Source: Megachile rotundata (lineage: Eukaryota; Arthropoda; Insecta; Hymenoptera; Megachilidae). From it: 64,000 bases of DNA. The position numbers and the translations under genes were made by a program. The first letter of the stretch is position 1. Each line of letters opens with the position of its first letter. Location of the stretch: positions 5,270,001 to 5,334,000 of the forward strand of contig NC_134991.1 in NCBI RefSeq assembly GCF_050947335.1, written 5' to 3'. This document shows, in pieces, positions 40,401-47,039 of the stretch. The notes under the pieces were generated by a model. That model ran no database searches. It was not told where the DNA came from and saw nothing but the letters and a program-made list of their open reading frames with translations.

Positions 40401-41742
40401 TGAACGAAGGATGCAACATGCATGAACCACCCCTTCGCTTATTTTCGTCCCTTCGACCATTAAGTTCCAACTTTGACCATTAATTCCATTATGCATATTT
40501 CATAATTTTTCTCCTAAATTTTTCAATTAAATCGATCGAATTTATACCGGTTCAACTATTTTACGATGCACTATGCTCGATTAAACGCGTGTCGGAAATA
40601 GCGCTCGTGTGTAAAACACAAGATTGGATGGAGGGTGGTATAGTAGGGCAAACTTGCGAACTTCCGTGCGAGGCACAAAATATGGTGCACCAGAAGGGAT
40701 ACCGACATTGCACAAAAATTATTCTCTCCCGTGAGATGAACGTTTCCGGTTTCGCTACCTGCCAACTTTCCCCGAATCGAACGATCCACCAGTCACTTAT
40801 CAAATTGGATTCCAAGTAAACGGATACACTTTGCTACATTTTGGATAATCAAATTTGCGTGATGCAGTCCAACTAAATTAGCTAGCTACAATTTTACGTT
40901 TCAACATGCAAAAATGGCAGTTTCAATGCAACTGCCATTCTACATATTTTAATATTGCGAACTGAAATTGAGGATTGTCACCATATTAACGCTGATTAAC
41001 ATTCGGACAAGGTTCAAATTACTTTTTTAAAACTACGGTAAAATTGCATTTTTGTTTTAATTAAGAGGAACAGAAAGGCTTGCAATAAATTTTTCTGAAG
41101 AGGTAAAATGTCGTTAAGGAAGGAAATTTTATAAAATTATTCATTTACGTGTTTTTTAATTCCACGAATATTTGCCGGCTCAGTCAATATATCAGATTCG
41201 GAAATAAATGAATAATGTTTGATTGGTTGACGCGTTTCTTATACTTTTTGACTGCTATTCCAGTTACAAGCTAGACTTAAGTCCTGCTACAATTAAATGT
41301 GATTATGGTCGCAACAGGTCCAGTGGACGAATACAAAAGAATAAAGGAGAAGAAGAATAAAAGAATAAGGAAATTATAATGAACAAAGTATATAAAAGTT
41401 AAAAACATCACTCACCATGCATTCACCATTGATGCAAACGTCGGAGCCGTCGGTGTAGCATTTCGTGCCATCCTCAACCTTGTCCGCGAGTTGAACGACG
41501 ATGGTTTCCTCGCTGTCGAGCTGCAAAGCCTCGGTGGCGTCGCGCGGAAGCGTTTTCTCGACGGATGTTTCCTGTCGTAGCCTGTTCTCCGAATTCTCCA
41601 GCGATTGTTCACCGCGGCAGATCAAAGAACACGGTCTGCTTGGATCGTAATGCGGATACCATTTCAACAGTTGTCCGCTGTAAGGTACGTCGTCGAACGC
41701 GGCGCATTGTTCCGCTCGAAAATCGCTCGGCTTCTCGCAAGG
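1391..41742 (-). CDS. nolo: MADD-4/Nolo (ADAMTSL1/3-like) secreted matrix protein, 3' twenty exons, 5' end missing
   Basis: Twenty minus-strand exons with GT-AG borders join in consistent phase into 1,459 codons plus TAG. Residues here are counted from the first codon visible at 41742. Domains: ADAMTS cysteine-rich module (1-136, with CGVCGG at 126-131), seven TSRs (about 142-640), Ig domain (about 655-745, C686, W698, DxGxYxC at 728-734), disordered linker (about 746-1220), three TSRs (about 1222-1425) and PLAC (1427-1459, six Cys). The order Cys-rich/TSRs/Ig/TSRs/PLAC is that of ADAMTSL1/3, C. elegans MADD-4 and Drosophila Nolo, which are catalytically inactive, secreted organisers of matrix and synapses. 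Signal peptide and first TSR are not in the window. The ADAMTS spacer is absent. Papilin is the main alternative but carries Kunitz domains, none of which are seen. Family assignment is strong; one-to-one orthology to nolo is inferred from architecture. Confidence 0.85.
1583..1736 (-). CDS. nolo: nolo-like exon: TSR 10
   Basis: 51 codons plus one base: CTAACEEDGIKYRILQC through CRGPPC. The four-residue spacing and CTAACEE replace the usual CSxxCGGG, as in other last TSRs of ADAMTS-like proteins. Acceptor GTGTAG, donor CGCCCG|GTAAGA. Confidence 0.9.
1939..2325 (-). CDS. nolo: nolo-like exon: rest of TSR 8, TSR 9, start of TSR 10
   Basis: 129 codons, phase 0 at both ends. It begins MRGAQCTVR (the Met is internal, not an initiator) and finishes TSR 8 with CGFGKCP. 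TSR 9 is divergent: WHTTEWTPCETSRCFNW lacks the CSxxCG signature but keeps Trp and Cys spacing, ending ECYNDAC. GVWRVGEWSE then opens TSR 10. Confidence 0.9.
2637..2719 (-). CDS. nolo: nolo-like exon: start of TSR 8
   Basis: 27 codons ending WVTTDWSKCSQTCGGSGFQ, the N-terminal half of a TSR. The repeat has one extra residue after CGG, so it does not fit the strict O-fucosylation consensus. The preceding intron is only 66 bp. Confidence 0.9.
2786..3800 (-). CDS. nolo: nolo-like large exon: acidic, N-glycosylated disordered linker
   Basis: 338 codons, the largest exon, without cysteine. Rich in Glu, Asp, Ser, Thr and Asn, with at least eight N-x-S/T sequons, so a heavily glycosylated extended stalk is likely. 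A KKRR cluster at residues 1113-1116 (bases 3093-3104) and a KR at the NVKRQW motif could be proprotein-convertase sites. Phase 0 acceptor AACAG|GAA; donor CTTAG|GTAAGA. Confidence 0.85.
3915..4010 (-). CDS. nolo: nolo-like exon: small linker exon
   Basis: 32 codons, phase 0 at both ends (AATATATCAG|CCA; AAAG|GTGAGA), so it could be skipped without a frameshift. Ser/Thr/Ala-rich then hydrophobic (LVPHLTYFISTLK). It is the least certain exon by content, but its splice sites are good and no other path joins its neighbours better. Confidence 0.7.
4165..4334 (-). CDS. nolo: nolo-like exon: basic part of disordered linker
   Basis: 56 codons, rich in Lys, Pro and Thr (KTTKKPNQKKQR). The acceptor is a second NAGNAG (TAGCAG) that would delete one Ala of an Ala run. 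Ends in phase 0 at CAG|GTAAGG. No cysteine and no known domain. Confidence 0.8.
4445..4612 (-). CDS. nolo: nolo-like exon: last Ig strand and start of disordered linker
   Basis: Completes the Ig domain (AGNSHAETQLIVKF) and enters a Ser/Asn/Glu-rich linker. The acceptor is a tandem NAGNAG (CAGCAG): use of the second site removes one Ala without changing frame. Donor GTGCAG|GTATAA. Confidence 0.85.
4706..4833 (-). CDS. nolo: nolo-like exon: second half of Ig domain
   Basis: 42 codons. It holds the core Ig tryptophan (IIW, W698) and the diagnostic DSGFYAC (728-734) with the second disulfide cysteine, so this is a complete C2/I-set Ig fold shared over three exons. The stretch between is basic (KRELRKSRKYK), giving a positive face that could bind heparan sulfate; that role is inference. 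Confidence 0.92.
4912..5222 (-). CDS. nolo: nolo-like exon: rest of TSR 7, short linker, first half of Ig domain
   Basis: Begins CSKTCGGGVKKRKVTC and ends TSR 7 with CNTIPC. A linker with two N-glycosylation sequons (NTT, NQT) follows, then Ig strands leading to the first Ig cysteine (C686, in KIRCPVKK). Donor GACAA|GTGAGT. In C. elegans MADD-4 the Ig domain is the part that binds neuroligin; whether this one does is inference. Confidence 0.9.
5428..5632 (-). CDS. nolo: nolo-like exon: TSR 6 and start of TSR 7
   Basis: 68 codons. TSR 6 starts WNFSEFSSCMSPCGIG; Pro replaces the Ser/Thr needed for O-fucosylation, so this repeat is probably unmodified. It closes CNVLDCP and runs directly into WSTGEWGK of TSR 7. 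Phase 0 donor AAG|GTAATT. Confidence 0.9.
6110..6239 (-). CDS. nolo: nolo-like exon: rest of TSR 5
   Basis: Reads VQELIINCVRDDSG to CNDHPCPP. The acceptor TTTCAG|GT completes Gly of CLGG, and donor CCTAG|GTATCC leaves AG for an Arg codon. The six-cysteine TSR pattern is completed across the two exons. Confidence 0.9.
7080..7345 (+). repeat. decayed G-rich minisatellite (16-bp family)
   Basis: Irregular repetition of motifs such as GATTTGGGGACTTGGG and GGAGATATAAG, resembling the G-rich 16-bp arrays further right but with low internal identity. It leaves a spurious 97-codon minus-strand frame. Confidence 0.45.
7415..7432. repeat. homopolymer (C)18, read as (G)18 in the pre-mRNA
   Basis: Eighteen uninterrupted C on the plus strand. 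In the sense of the gene it is an 18-G run beginning 42 nt downstream of the donor of exon 7474-7865. Confidence 0.95.
7474..7865 (-). CDS. nolo: nolo-like exon: TSR 4, Ser/Gly linker, start of TSR 5
   Basis: 130 codons. TSR 4 runs from W353 with CSVSCGEG and ends at CVMGPC. A Ser/Gly/Tyr-rich linker of about 55 residues follows, then the opening of TSR 5 (GYTPCSATCLGG), which continues in the next exon. The donor GGGAG|GTGAGT is followed 42 nt into the intron by an uninterrupted run of 18 G on the transcribed-sense strand. Confidence 0.9.
7866..10199 (-). other. 2.3-kb intron
   Basis: AT-rich intron with no recognisable exon. A degenerate 15-bp repeat lies at about 9178-9365 and a purine-rich tract at about 9640-9950. 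The 102-codon plus-strand frame at 9442-9750 is Lys/Glu-rich low complexity. Confidence 0.6.
9178..9365 (+). repeat. decayed 15-bp minisatellite
   Basis: Loose repetition of GTGATAGTTTCGACA and GTGACAATTTTGGCG motifs resembles a worn version of the CGTGGTAATTCGACG arrays at 23, 25 and 26.5 kb. Confidence 0.4.
10200..10293 (-). CDS. nolo: nolo-like exon: Pro-rich linker between TSR 3 and TSR 4
   Basis: 30 codons plus split codons at each end. The sequence is Met/Pro-rich (MQPYPPPPM) with no cysteine, so it is a flexible hinge. Both splice junctions keep frame: T|AT upstream and AC|G downstream. Its small size and 94-nt length make it easy to miss; it is supported by phase and by the good acceptor CTTTCAG and donor GTGAGT. 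Confidence 0.8.
10461..10602 (-). CDS. nolo: nolo-like exon: TSR 3 body
   Basis: Opens CSVTCGSGVRTRTIEC and closes with ECKTNIPCP. The acceptor (GATAG) follows a 10.1-kb intron. Donor CCAATAT|GTAAGT leaves one base that completes a Tyr codon in the next exon. A plus-strand open frame over the same bases is its antisense shadow. Confidence 0.9.
10987..11201. repeat. 31-bp inverted repeat with 153-bp spacer
   Basis: The left arm (10987-11017) and right arm (11171-11201) are reverse complements at 29 of 31 positions, centred on TTTAAAGCTTAAAGTTT. The spacer holds an ACACAAAATGGCGGC motif that also occurs, diverged, near 10905. It could be a MITE or a hairpin left by an inverted duplication. Confidence 0.7.
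11947..11972 (+). mobile_element. mariner-like terminal sequence, single end
   Basis: TTAGGTCTATCGGAAAGTTC and the following GGTCGC, preceded by a TA dinucleotide, resemble mariner terminal inverted repeats of the kind found in insects. No matching second end and no transposase frame is seen nearby, so it is at most a solo or truncated copy. Confidence 0.35.
12751..13070. repeat. four tandem copies of an 80-bp unit
   Basis: The copies start at 12751, 12831, 12911 and 12991 with exact 80-bp spacing and share most positions. Each has a small hairpin (CCCCG AAAG CGGGG in copy 1) and a second short inverted repeat (AGAGTAACTCT). Copy 3 changes both partners of one stem pair (C-G to T-A). No open frame or known RNA family recognised. 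Confidence 0.93.
16365..16752. repeat. 15-bp ACGCGT-type minisatellite, degenerate
   Basis: Alternating units such as CGTAATTTCCACGCG and CCATAATTCCACGCT. The motif matches the core of the MITE at 18145-18532, but without its ends. It produces an artefactual repetitive minus-strand frame. Confidence 0.85.
17400..17740 (+). repeat. AT-rich decayed short repeats
   Basis: Repeated TTTGAAAATTG / TTTGTAAATTTG motifs, degenerate. The minus-strand frames over it are low-complexity and not genes. Confidence 0.5.
18145..18532. mobile_element. TA-flanked MITE (388 bp) with internal minisatellite
   Basis: The ends CAGGGTGTCTCACAATTA and TAATTGTGAGATACCCTG are inverted repeats, and TA flanks both sides (18143-18144, 18533-18534), as for Tc1/mariner-type insertions. 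The centre is an array of GCGCGTGGAAATTACGG-like units. Its reverse complement matches the element at 44814-45492 at both subterminal regions. No transposase. Confidence 0.85.
20725..20823 (-). CDS. nolo: nolo-like exon: TSR 2 end and TSR 3 start
   Basis: 33 codons, phase 0 at both ends. It carries the closing cysteines of TSR 2 (CNTISCP) and the opening WETNKWSE of TSR 3, which joins CSVTCGSG in the next exon about 10 kb away. TSR-splitting exons of this kind are typical of ADAMTS-like genes. Confidence 0.9.
20824..21729 (-). other. 906-bp intron
   Basis: AT-rich near the left end, more GC-rich at 21050-21350. Around 20980-21015 it shares an ATTATTTTCTTT...GACATACTGT segment with 61761-61812, a small dispersed repeat. 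No exon seen. Confidence 0.55.
21730..21832 (-). CDS. nolo: nolo-like exon: TSR 2, first half
   Basis: 34 codons reading WVAGDWSMCSASCGGG, then RTRTV, a textbook TSR start with Trp ladder and the CSxSCGGG signature that fits the POFUT2 O-fucosylation consensus C-x-x-S/T-C-x-x-G. Phase joins to neighbours are clean (AA|A TGG upstream, AAG|CTA downstream). Confidence 0.9.
23149..23357 (+). repeat. 15-bp minisatellite CGTGGTAATTCGACG
   Basis: About 14 copies, several near-perfect. Same orientation as the array at 25024. Because 15 is a multiple of 3 and the unit has no stop, frames stay open on both strands and yield spurious RGNST-type peptides. Confidence 0.95.
25024..25442 (+). repeat. 15-bp minisatellite GGTAATTCGACGCGT
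   Basis: About 28 copies with variants GGTGATTCGA and GGAGATCCAATG. A block of about 60 bp (around 25200-25260) is duplicated next to itself, showing a higher-order duplication. The repetitive frames on both strands are artefacts. Confidence 0.95.
25546..25842 (-). other. unassigned intronic open frame
   Basis: An open stretch of about 95 codons ends in TAA at 25546-25548 and follows a TAA upstream. Its composition is more protein-like than its neighbours (for example VYMFSALYCSRNTEIRD), but there is no convincing initiator, acceptor or family match. It could be a fossil exon or retrogene piece, or chance. Confidence 0.2.
26472..26795 (-). repeat. 15-bp minisatellite, inverted relative to the 25-kb array
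   Basis: About 21 copies of AATTACCACGCGTCG on the plus strand, the reverse complement of the unit at 25024. The copies from about 26515 to 26635 are nearly identical. It lies 1.03 kb from the 25-kb array in the same intron. Confidence 0.95.
28220..28352 (-). CDS. nolo: nolo-like exon: rest of TSR 1
   Basis: The acceptor TCGGCAG|GT completes the Gly codon, giving CSKSCGGGFKIAMAVC across the junction. The exon ends near MPCNTHPC, the C-terminal cysteines of the TSR. Donor is GCAAA|GTGAGT (two bases of the next codon). A nearer AG at TTCAAG would drop the conserved Phe-Lys of the repeat, so the upstream acceptor is preferred. Confidence 0.88.
28353..30563 (-). other. 2.2-kb intron
   Basis: The left quarter is the GGATATGTGGATCTG array (28562-29075); the rest is AT-rich with no recognisable feature. 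Confidence 0.6.
28562..29075 (+). repeat. 15-bp minisatellite GGATATGTGGATCTG
   Basis: A core of about nine identical units (about 28665-28795), flanked by increasingly diverged copies on both sides, a gradient expected if unequal crossing over renews the centre. The repetitive DLGYV/IWDMW and HIPDP peptide frames are artefacts. Confidence 0.95.
30564..30705 (-). CDS. nolo: nolo-like exon: end of cysteine-rich module and start of TSR 1
   Basis: 47 codons plus one base. It begins KVGCD, matching the canonical continuation of the cysteine-rich module, and carries CGVCGGNGSSC at residues 126-136. In ADAMTS proteins a spacer of roughly 100 or more residues follows this motif. Here the frame runs straight into W142 and CSKSCGG (150-156), the beginning of a TSR, within the same exon. 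The donor is GGCGGAG|GTTAGT and splits a Gly codon. Confidence 0.9.
30894..30988 (+). repeat. 20-bp tandem repeat
   Basis: About five copies of GTCATTGCTGTAAGTTGTGC with small differences. Confidence 0.85.
31501..31620 (+). repeat. 60-bp tandem duplication
   Basis: 31501-31560 and 31561-31620 are identical apart from one base near the end. Each contains AAATAAATAAATAG runs. Recent duplication. Confidence 0.97.
32150..32660 (+). repeat. 16-bp G-rich minisatellite with 96-bp higher-order unit
   Basis: From 32211 the sequence divides cleanly into 16-mers. AAGAAATTGGGGATTT recurs at 32243, 32339 and 32435, so six distinct monomers form a 96-bp unit. Confidence 0.9.
33870..34190 (+). repeat. 16-bp minisatellite GGGAATTGGGGAATGT
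   Basis: Built of two similar octamers (GGGAATTG, GGGAATGT). Variants have GGACAATGT. Period 16 bp gives 16-residue repeating peptides in all frames, which are not genes. Confidence 0.95.
34582..35064 (-). other. unassigned 160-codon intronic open frame
   Basis: Open on the sense strand of the host gene and less AT-rich than its surroundings. The peptide (for example GKYLLDGDGIICTDRAE) shows no domain I can name. Acceptor candidates exist just right of it, but no donor gives a frame-compatible exon, and the flanking nolo exons already join in phase. Probably not translated; GC-rich intron is the simpler reading. Confidence 0.2.
36225..36715 (+). repeat. 16-bp minisatellite GGGAATTGGGGAATGT
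   Basis: The left part is a degenerate GAATGTAGGAATGTGA array, the right part typical 16-mers. Same orientation as the arrays at 33.9, 37.6 and 40.2 kb. Confidence 0.93.
37612..38070 (+). repeat. 16-bp minisatellite, GGGAATTGGACAATGT variants
   Basis: About 28 degenerate copies. Around 37950-38040 a 38-bp subunit (TTGGAATTTAGGAATGTGGG plus flank) is repeated three times. Confidence 0.93.
40204..40356 (+). repeat. 16-bp minisatellite GGGAATTGGACAATGT
   Basis: Nine or ten copies grading from GGACAA variants on the left to GGGGAATGT on the right. Confidence 0.95.
41416..41742 (-). CDS. nolo: nolo-like exon 1 of those visible: ADAMTS cysteine-rich module, N-terminal part
   Basis: 109 codons, phase 0 at both ends (acceptor TTTCAG, donor ATG|GTGAGT). 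It starts within the PC-x(5)-FR-x-EQC motif that follows the first TSR in ADAMTS-like proteins, then LLKWYPHYD (25-33), PCSLIC (37-42), DGTKCYTDGSDVCINGECM (91-109). All are standard landmarks of the ADAMTS cysteine-rich domain. Between CSLICRG and IVVQLADKV lies an insertion of roughly 30 Glu/Ser/Arg-rich residues that vertebrate ADAMTSL1 does not have. The start is an intron acceptor, not an initiator: the first TSR must be upstream, beyond this window or in an exon not recognised. Confidence 0.9.
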
Positions 41743-41845
41743 CTGAAACCAGAAACAATAACTTTGTCTTTAAATTGCGACAACTATATTTTAAAATAAT
41801 TGCTATTTATAAACGTTGTTAAATTTACAAAATTATTGGTAGATT

Positions 41846-42170
41846 TATTGTTATAAATTAGGCTCTTCAAGTATACTGTGATGTGTGTACTGTTACATAT
41901 GTTATTTGTATGTTGTTACATATGTTACATATGCTGGAGAATTGACAAAATAATTGATAGATTTGCAGCTATAAATTAGGCTTTTCAAGTATAATGTAAT
42001 GTGTTCTGCTGTTACGTGTTATTTCTATATGCTACATATGTTACATATATCACATATGCTGTAGAATTGACAAAATAATTCATATATTCACAGTTATAAA
42101 TTAGTCTCTTCAAGTATAATATAATGTATTTTGCTGTTACATATGTAACACATGTCTACATATTTAATAG
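41846..42170 (+). repeat. three tandem copies of a 118-125 bp AT-rich unit
   Basis: TATAAATTAGGCTCTTCAAG-like segments recur at 41852, 41970 and 42095, each followed by runs of GTTACATATGTTACATATGC. Confidence 0.85.
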
Positions 42171-42689
42171 TCACATATGTATTTCTTTTTTATATTAGTA
42201 ACGTTTTAGAATTTGTGTTATTCCTTTGCAAATAAGTATACTTACTAATTAAAAGAAAAATGTTTAGGAGCTTATATACGAGATTAAAAAAGGTGTTTCG
42301 TTTGCATTTCGTGATACTCGATCATTCGCGGCTTGCAACGTCAGTCAACATACTCAACCGCGTCGATGGACGCTAATTATCGAGGTAATTAACCACCTCG
42401 TAATCAGATCGGATAGGACTCGAGGGCGTTTCGATTGTACGTTTTTGCCAGCACACAACTATAGCCCGATGTAAATTCATGAAAGGATCATTAACGTCCT
42501 CCTTCATTCTTCTGTGCTATCTTCAACAATACAAATCGAATATATTATGTATGTGCATAATTTGTTAAACAAAGAAAAATAAATGCACTTCTGTTCATTT
42601 GTACGTCATTACAAATTTGATGAGCAACAAGGGGTAAATTTCTTAATTTGAAAAATTGAGAAACTGATATTTTTATGTTTTATAATTTA

Positions 42690-42840
42690 TAAATTTGACA
42701 ATTTGACAATTTGAAAGTTTGACAATTTGACAATTTGACAATTTGACAATGTGAAAATTTAAAAATTTGACAATTTGACAATTTGACAATTTCACAATTT
42801 GACAATTTAAAAATTTAAAAATTTGTAAATTTGAAAATGT
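42690..42840 (+). repeat. 8-bp microsatellite-like TTTGACAA
   Basis: About 15 copies of TTTGACAA with substitutions, flanked by decayed TTTGAAAA. Confidence 0.9.
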
Positions 42841-43501
42841 TTAGATCTGAAAATATAACTTAGAAATTTTGAAAGTTTACAGTGGTAAGATAAATGCTAA
42901 TTTAACGTGCATAGGTGTGCAAAATTTATTCCGTGTGCTGTTTAAAATGGCGTTTCCGTCGCGTCGAGGAGGCTCCGAGTATTTGCGAATTAAATGTACT
43001 ACAGAACGTCACCGGGGGCTGCGTTTTCTAAAACGCAAACTTGCAGTACATGTACTACCTTTCATTTGTTATTTCAAAGAATTTTCGCTCGGAGAGCGTT
43101 GTCATTTAGCCTGCGTCAGTGAAAGTAATTTTGCGAGGAGCGAAAGAGGGTGACACCCTCTACCTTCCGGTCGTTCACTTTTCCTACGTTTACGCAGACA
43201 CACTGGCGCTATTTTACGGCGGCCCCGACTCGAGAGAGCTTTAAATCCTTAATCCCGCGGGATTATATCACAATTATGACAATGGGGGATTCAAGCAGTG
43301 TTACTACCTGTTAACATACTATTACCATTTCCCTTGCAACAATTATCGTGCGCGAATATTATCGGAGATGAAGTTCAACAGTTACGAAGTACAATTTAAT
43401 CTAACCTCGTGACAATTTATTGACCAACTAATTTTTATTGAATTCGACTTTGTATTCAAATTTTAATATTCACTCAATGTCTATTCTCAGGGACTTTTAT
43501 A

Positions 43502-43568
43502 CAGGGTGTCTCACAATTATTGTATGTCTCATAATTTCAGGAACCTACATTAGTTATGAGACACCCTG
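43502..43568. mobile_element. minimal 67-bp MITE copy
   Basis: CAGGGTGTCTCA at the left end and TGAGACACCCTG at the right are perfect inverted repeats, flanked by TA (43500-43501, 43569-43570). Ends match the elements at 18145 and 44814; almost all internal sequence is missing. Confidence 0.88.
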
Positions 43569-44813
43569 TATATTCAACGGAGAAATACTGTAATTATTTC
43601 AATTAGTAAAATTATCTACAGTCAGTGAATTAATGTTCAACTAATATAATTTATGGATGCCAATTAACTTTTCAACACGTAAAATTTTGTACTTCACGTC
43701 AATTTATAATTTTATTTCAATGTACGAATATAATTAAAATTTTATTTTTAAGAGACAGTAAAGGCGCGAAATATTTAAACGTATTCATTCATTTTTTACC
43801 ACTTTGAATTACCTCTCAAATTGCAATAATTCGGACAGAAGTAAAAAAAGAACTTTTTATAAACAGTCGACCGTTTTATGGATAAATTCCCCAAACGAAT
43901 TTTCCCCAGGAAGCCACAATTCCGAAACGGCATCATTTTGCAATTTCGCCCCAATACATATTTGCACGGGGATTGATTGTTTGCTTTTCACGCGATTCGT
44001 GCAGGGACAGATATCTCTTTTTTTTCCACCAGTTCATTGAATTTTTCACCAGCCAATGCTGTTCAGTAACAGGTGTCCCGCAAGTAGCGTTTTACATTCC
44101 GGACGCGAGAAATGATAGATCGCCGAGTAATTCGACGCCGTTGTTCCGCGAAAAAAGCTGTAGGCAGAAAGGTATGGCGATAAAAAGAGGACACTGAGGG
44201 ACAGTCGCAGAGGGCGAAATAAAACGAGAGAGAAATTCCTCTCGTGTAAAAACGAGCTGGCGCGAGCGCAAAAAAAAGAGAGAAGAAAATGGAAAAAATG
44301 CAAAAACCGGTGTATCTGTGGTGAAGTAGTGCGGGTGTATGCTGGTTATGCGTTCTACTGCGAGTGCAGGAAATAAAGCTGACCATTGGCGGAGTCAATT
44401 TTATCCCGAAAATGCTGGCCACTGTAACGCAAGTCTGAATGACTTTTTCTATTCAACTCCTTCGAGGATCGGGCGAGTGTTCGTGGAAAATTTCCAGCCA
44501 ATTCAAAGAGCAGTTTTCAACGTGGTTCTACGCGTTTTCATGTAATCGTAGCCGATATCGTAGTAACGAGAGAATTTACTTGGAACGTTTCTACGGTAGA
44601 AATAAAGGGATGCAAATTACAGGAAACGTGGAAACTCGATGGAAACGTGTACGTTTTAATTAGGAAAACTAGACGCATATGGATTTATGTGGAGATTCGA
44701 ACATGTATGTAGGAACTTGGAGATTTGGGGATATAACTCGGGGTATGTGGAATCTAGGGACATAGGGACTTGAAAGATATACGACTATGGAGATATAGAG
44801 AAGTAGGAGTATA

Positions 44814-45492
44814 CAGGGTCTTACAATAGTAGGTTTCTGAAATGTAGCTGACATGATACTGAATAAGATTTACCTTTGGAAAAATGGGGTTTGAAGCTTC
44901 GTTTTTGAATTATTAAGGCACGGACCAATCAGAGCGCGAGATTACGTGCAGACGTAAGAGCGACAGCTTCGAGCCTAACAAAATTTATTTCCTTAATATA
45001 AATTACTTGGAAATTACGGCGCGTGGAAATACGGCGCGTGAAATTATGGCACGTGGGAATTACGGCGGGTGGAAATACAGCGCGTAGAAATTACGGAGCG
45101 TGGAATTATAGCGCGTGAAAATCACGGTGTGTGGTATTATGGCGCGTAGAAATTTCGACGCGTAGAAATATAACACGTGGAATTATGGCGCGTAGAAATT
45201 ACGGTGCGTGGAAGTGCAAGGTGTGGAATTACGGCGCATGGAAGTACAAAACGTAGAATTACGGCGCGTGGAAGTACAAGGCGTGGAATTACGGCGCGTA
45301 GAAGTATAAAGCGTGGAATTACGGCGCGTGGAATTACGGCGCGTGGAAGTATAAGGCGTGGAAGTACAAGGCGTTGAATTATGGCGCGTAGAAATTACGC
45401 CGCGTGGAAATTACGGAGTGAAAAATTATATTCCTTAATAATTCAAAAACGAAGTATATGAAACAGATATTCTTCTAAACTATAAGACACTG
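44814..45492. mobile_element. larger diverged MITE copy with internal minisatellite
   Basis: The left end CAGGGTCTTACAATAG follows TA; the right end is decayed (ATAAGACACTG). Subterminal segments match the reverse complement of 18145-18532 (for example CTGAATAAGATTTACCTTTG). The interior is an array of GGCGCGTGGAAATTACGG-like units. A perfect 22-bp inverted repeat lies inside (44897-44918 and 45433-45454). Confidence 0.8.
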
Positions 45493-47039
45493 ATCAAACT
45501 TGATATTCCACCAGGTTACCCTTCACAATTCCAGTTTCCAGCGGTTAAATTTCCCAGCATCCAGTTTGTCCGGAAATATTGGAACTCTATTTGGATACGT
45601 GATCTGGTTTATTATTAGTTAATTCACGAAGATTCATCGCGACTTAACATTGATATACATCGATGAAGTTTTAACTTGATTCGTAGTTTGAAGTGCGGGG
45701 TTACTCGAGATGCAACTTGCCTGCGCCACTTCGAATCCGAAACTTCTCGCCACGCAGGGATCTATCGATAATTCGATGAAATCTTGAGAGAATTCGATAG
45801 TGATACGGTGAGCATTCAGAACGACGATTATTCCGCGAATATGGAGAGCTATCTCAATGTCGTACTAATTCGATTGAGTTTATTTCTCTACTTTGCGAAC
45901 GATGAAAATATTTTACTTGAAACCAGAGATATTCTTACGGTTGACATTTATTTTTATTTCAATTTATTTTAAGCAAAGTAATAATCTTTTTCAAGGTTTA
46001 TATTATAAGTGAATGACGTTATATAGTTTTTCTTTATTGTCCTCTGAATGAAAAAAATATTAATTTATTTGTCAAACGATTGTATAAAATAAATTACCGT
46101 AACAATTCTTTATGGTTATATGTCTATGTCACTGAAAGCTAGTAGCTTAACCTTATAAATAAATCGTATATCATATTTTATAAAAACCAGTTTTAATACC
46201 TTTATTTCATTCGAAACAATAACAAGTATTACTGTCATATTACCTTAAATATTTATGAGCAACGAATAATACTGTCATTCCATAATAAACGAATAACAGC
46301 CAATAATACTTTCATTAAATTGTTGACAAATAATTTGAAGAATGAGAAATGATACGTGTCAAGTACTTTATATCGCATTATTTTGCGAACGAATGAAAAC
46401 AAGCTGCAAATAAACGTAGCTAATGAACGTGTTAATCGCTTAAAGAGTATGTTGCTTCAGCGAGAGTCGAGGCTTTTCGGACCTATGTCACCAGTCAAGG
46501 TATTATCCATTGTTTTTGGGGCAAGCAGCGTAATCGGCTAAAACGTCTGGCAAATGCCCGTTGGGGATCCGACGAAACGATGGGTTGTAGAAACGTTCTC
46601 GCGTAATGAGTAGTTGAGATTCCTTGTTAAGGAGCGTCTCAACTCTGCACTGCGGCTTTCGTGGTTTCCAACCTGGTTTCGCATAGTTTCTTCTTCGTCT
46701 GCTTTCATCCTGAACATTCGCACTATCCTCTCAACTCTCGAAACTAGACCCCTTGGCTACATCCTTTCATTCTTCTCCTTTCATTTGCGTATCATGTGAT
46801 AATTGCAAATACGTCAAACTTGGAATTTCTGCCTTTTAGTTAGAACCGAGGTGAATTTTCGGGCTTTCGTGAGGGAACATGGCGTTTCAAGGGCTATATT
46901 GGGATTTTTTCGTTTGGGAAGTTACTAGTTTTTAGTATTAAGTTTGCAGTTTTTCAGTTTTGGGGTAATTTAATTACTAGATTTACAGATTCCACTATTT
47001 CTAGATCACCAAATTTCCAAATTCTTAGATTTCCATATA

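Larger units (their letters stand above)
30706..41415 (-). other. 10.7-kb intron within the cysteine-rich module
   Basis: No exon recognised. It contains a 20-bp repeat, a 60-bp duplication, a 16-bp higher-order array, and four GGGAATTGGGGAATGT-type arrays. A 160-codon minus-strand frame at 34582-35064 is unassigned. Confidence 0.6.

Noticed and set aside
44814..45492. Possible CRISPR-like or regulatory array
   Set aside because: Units are contiguous without unique spacers and lie inside transposon-like ends, in a eukaryotic genome.
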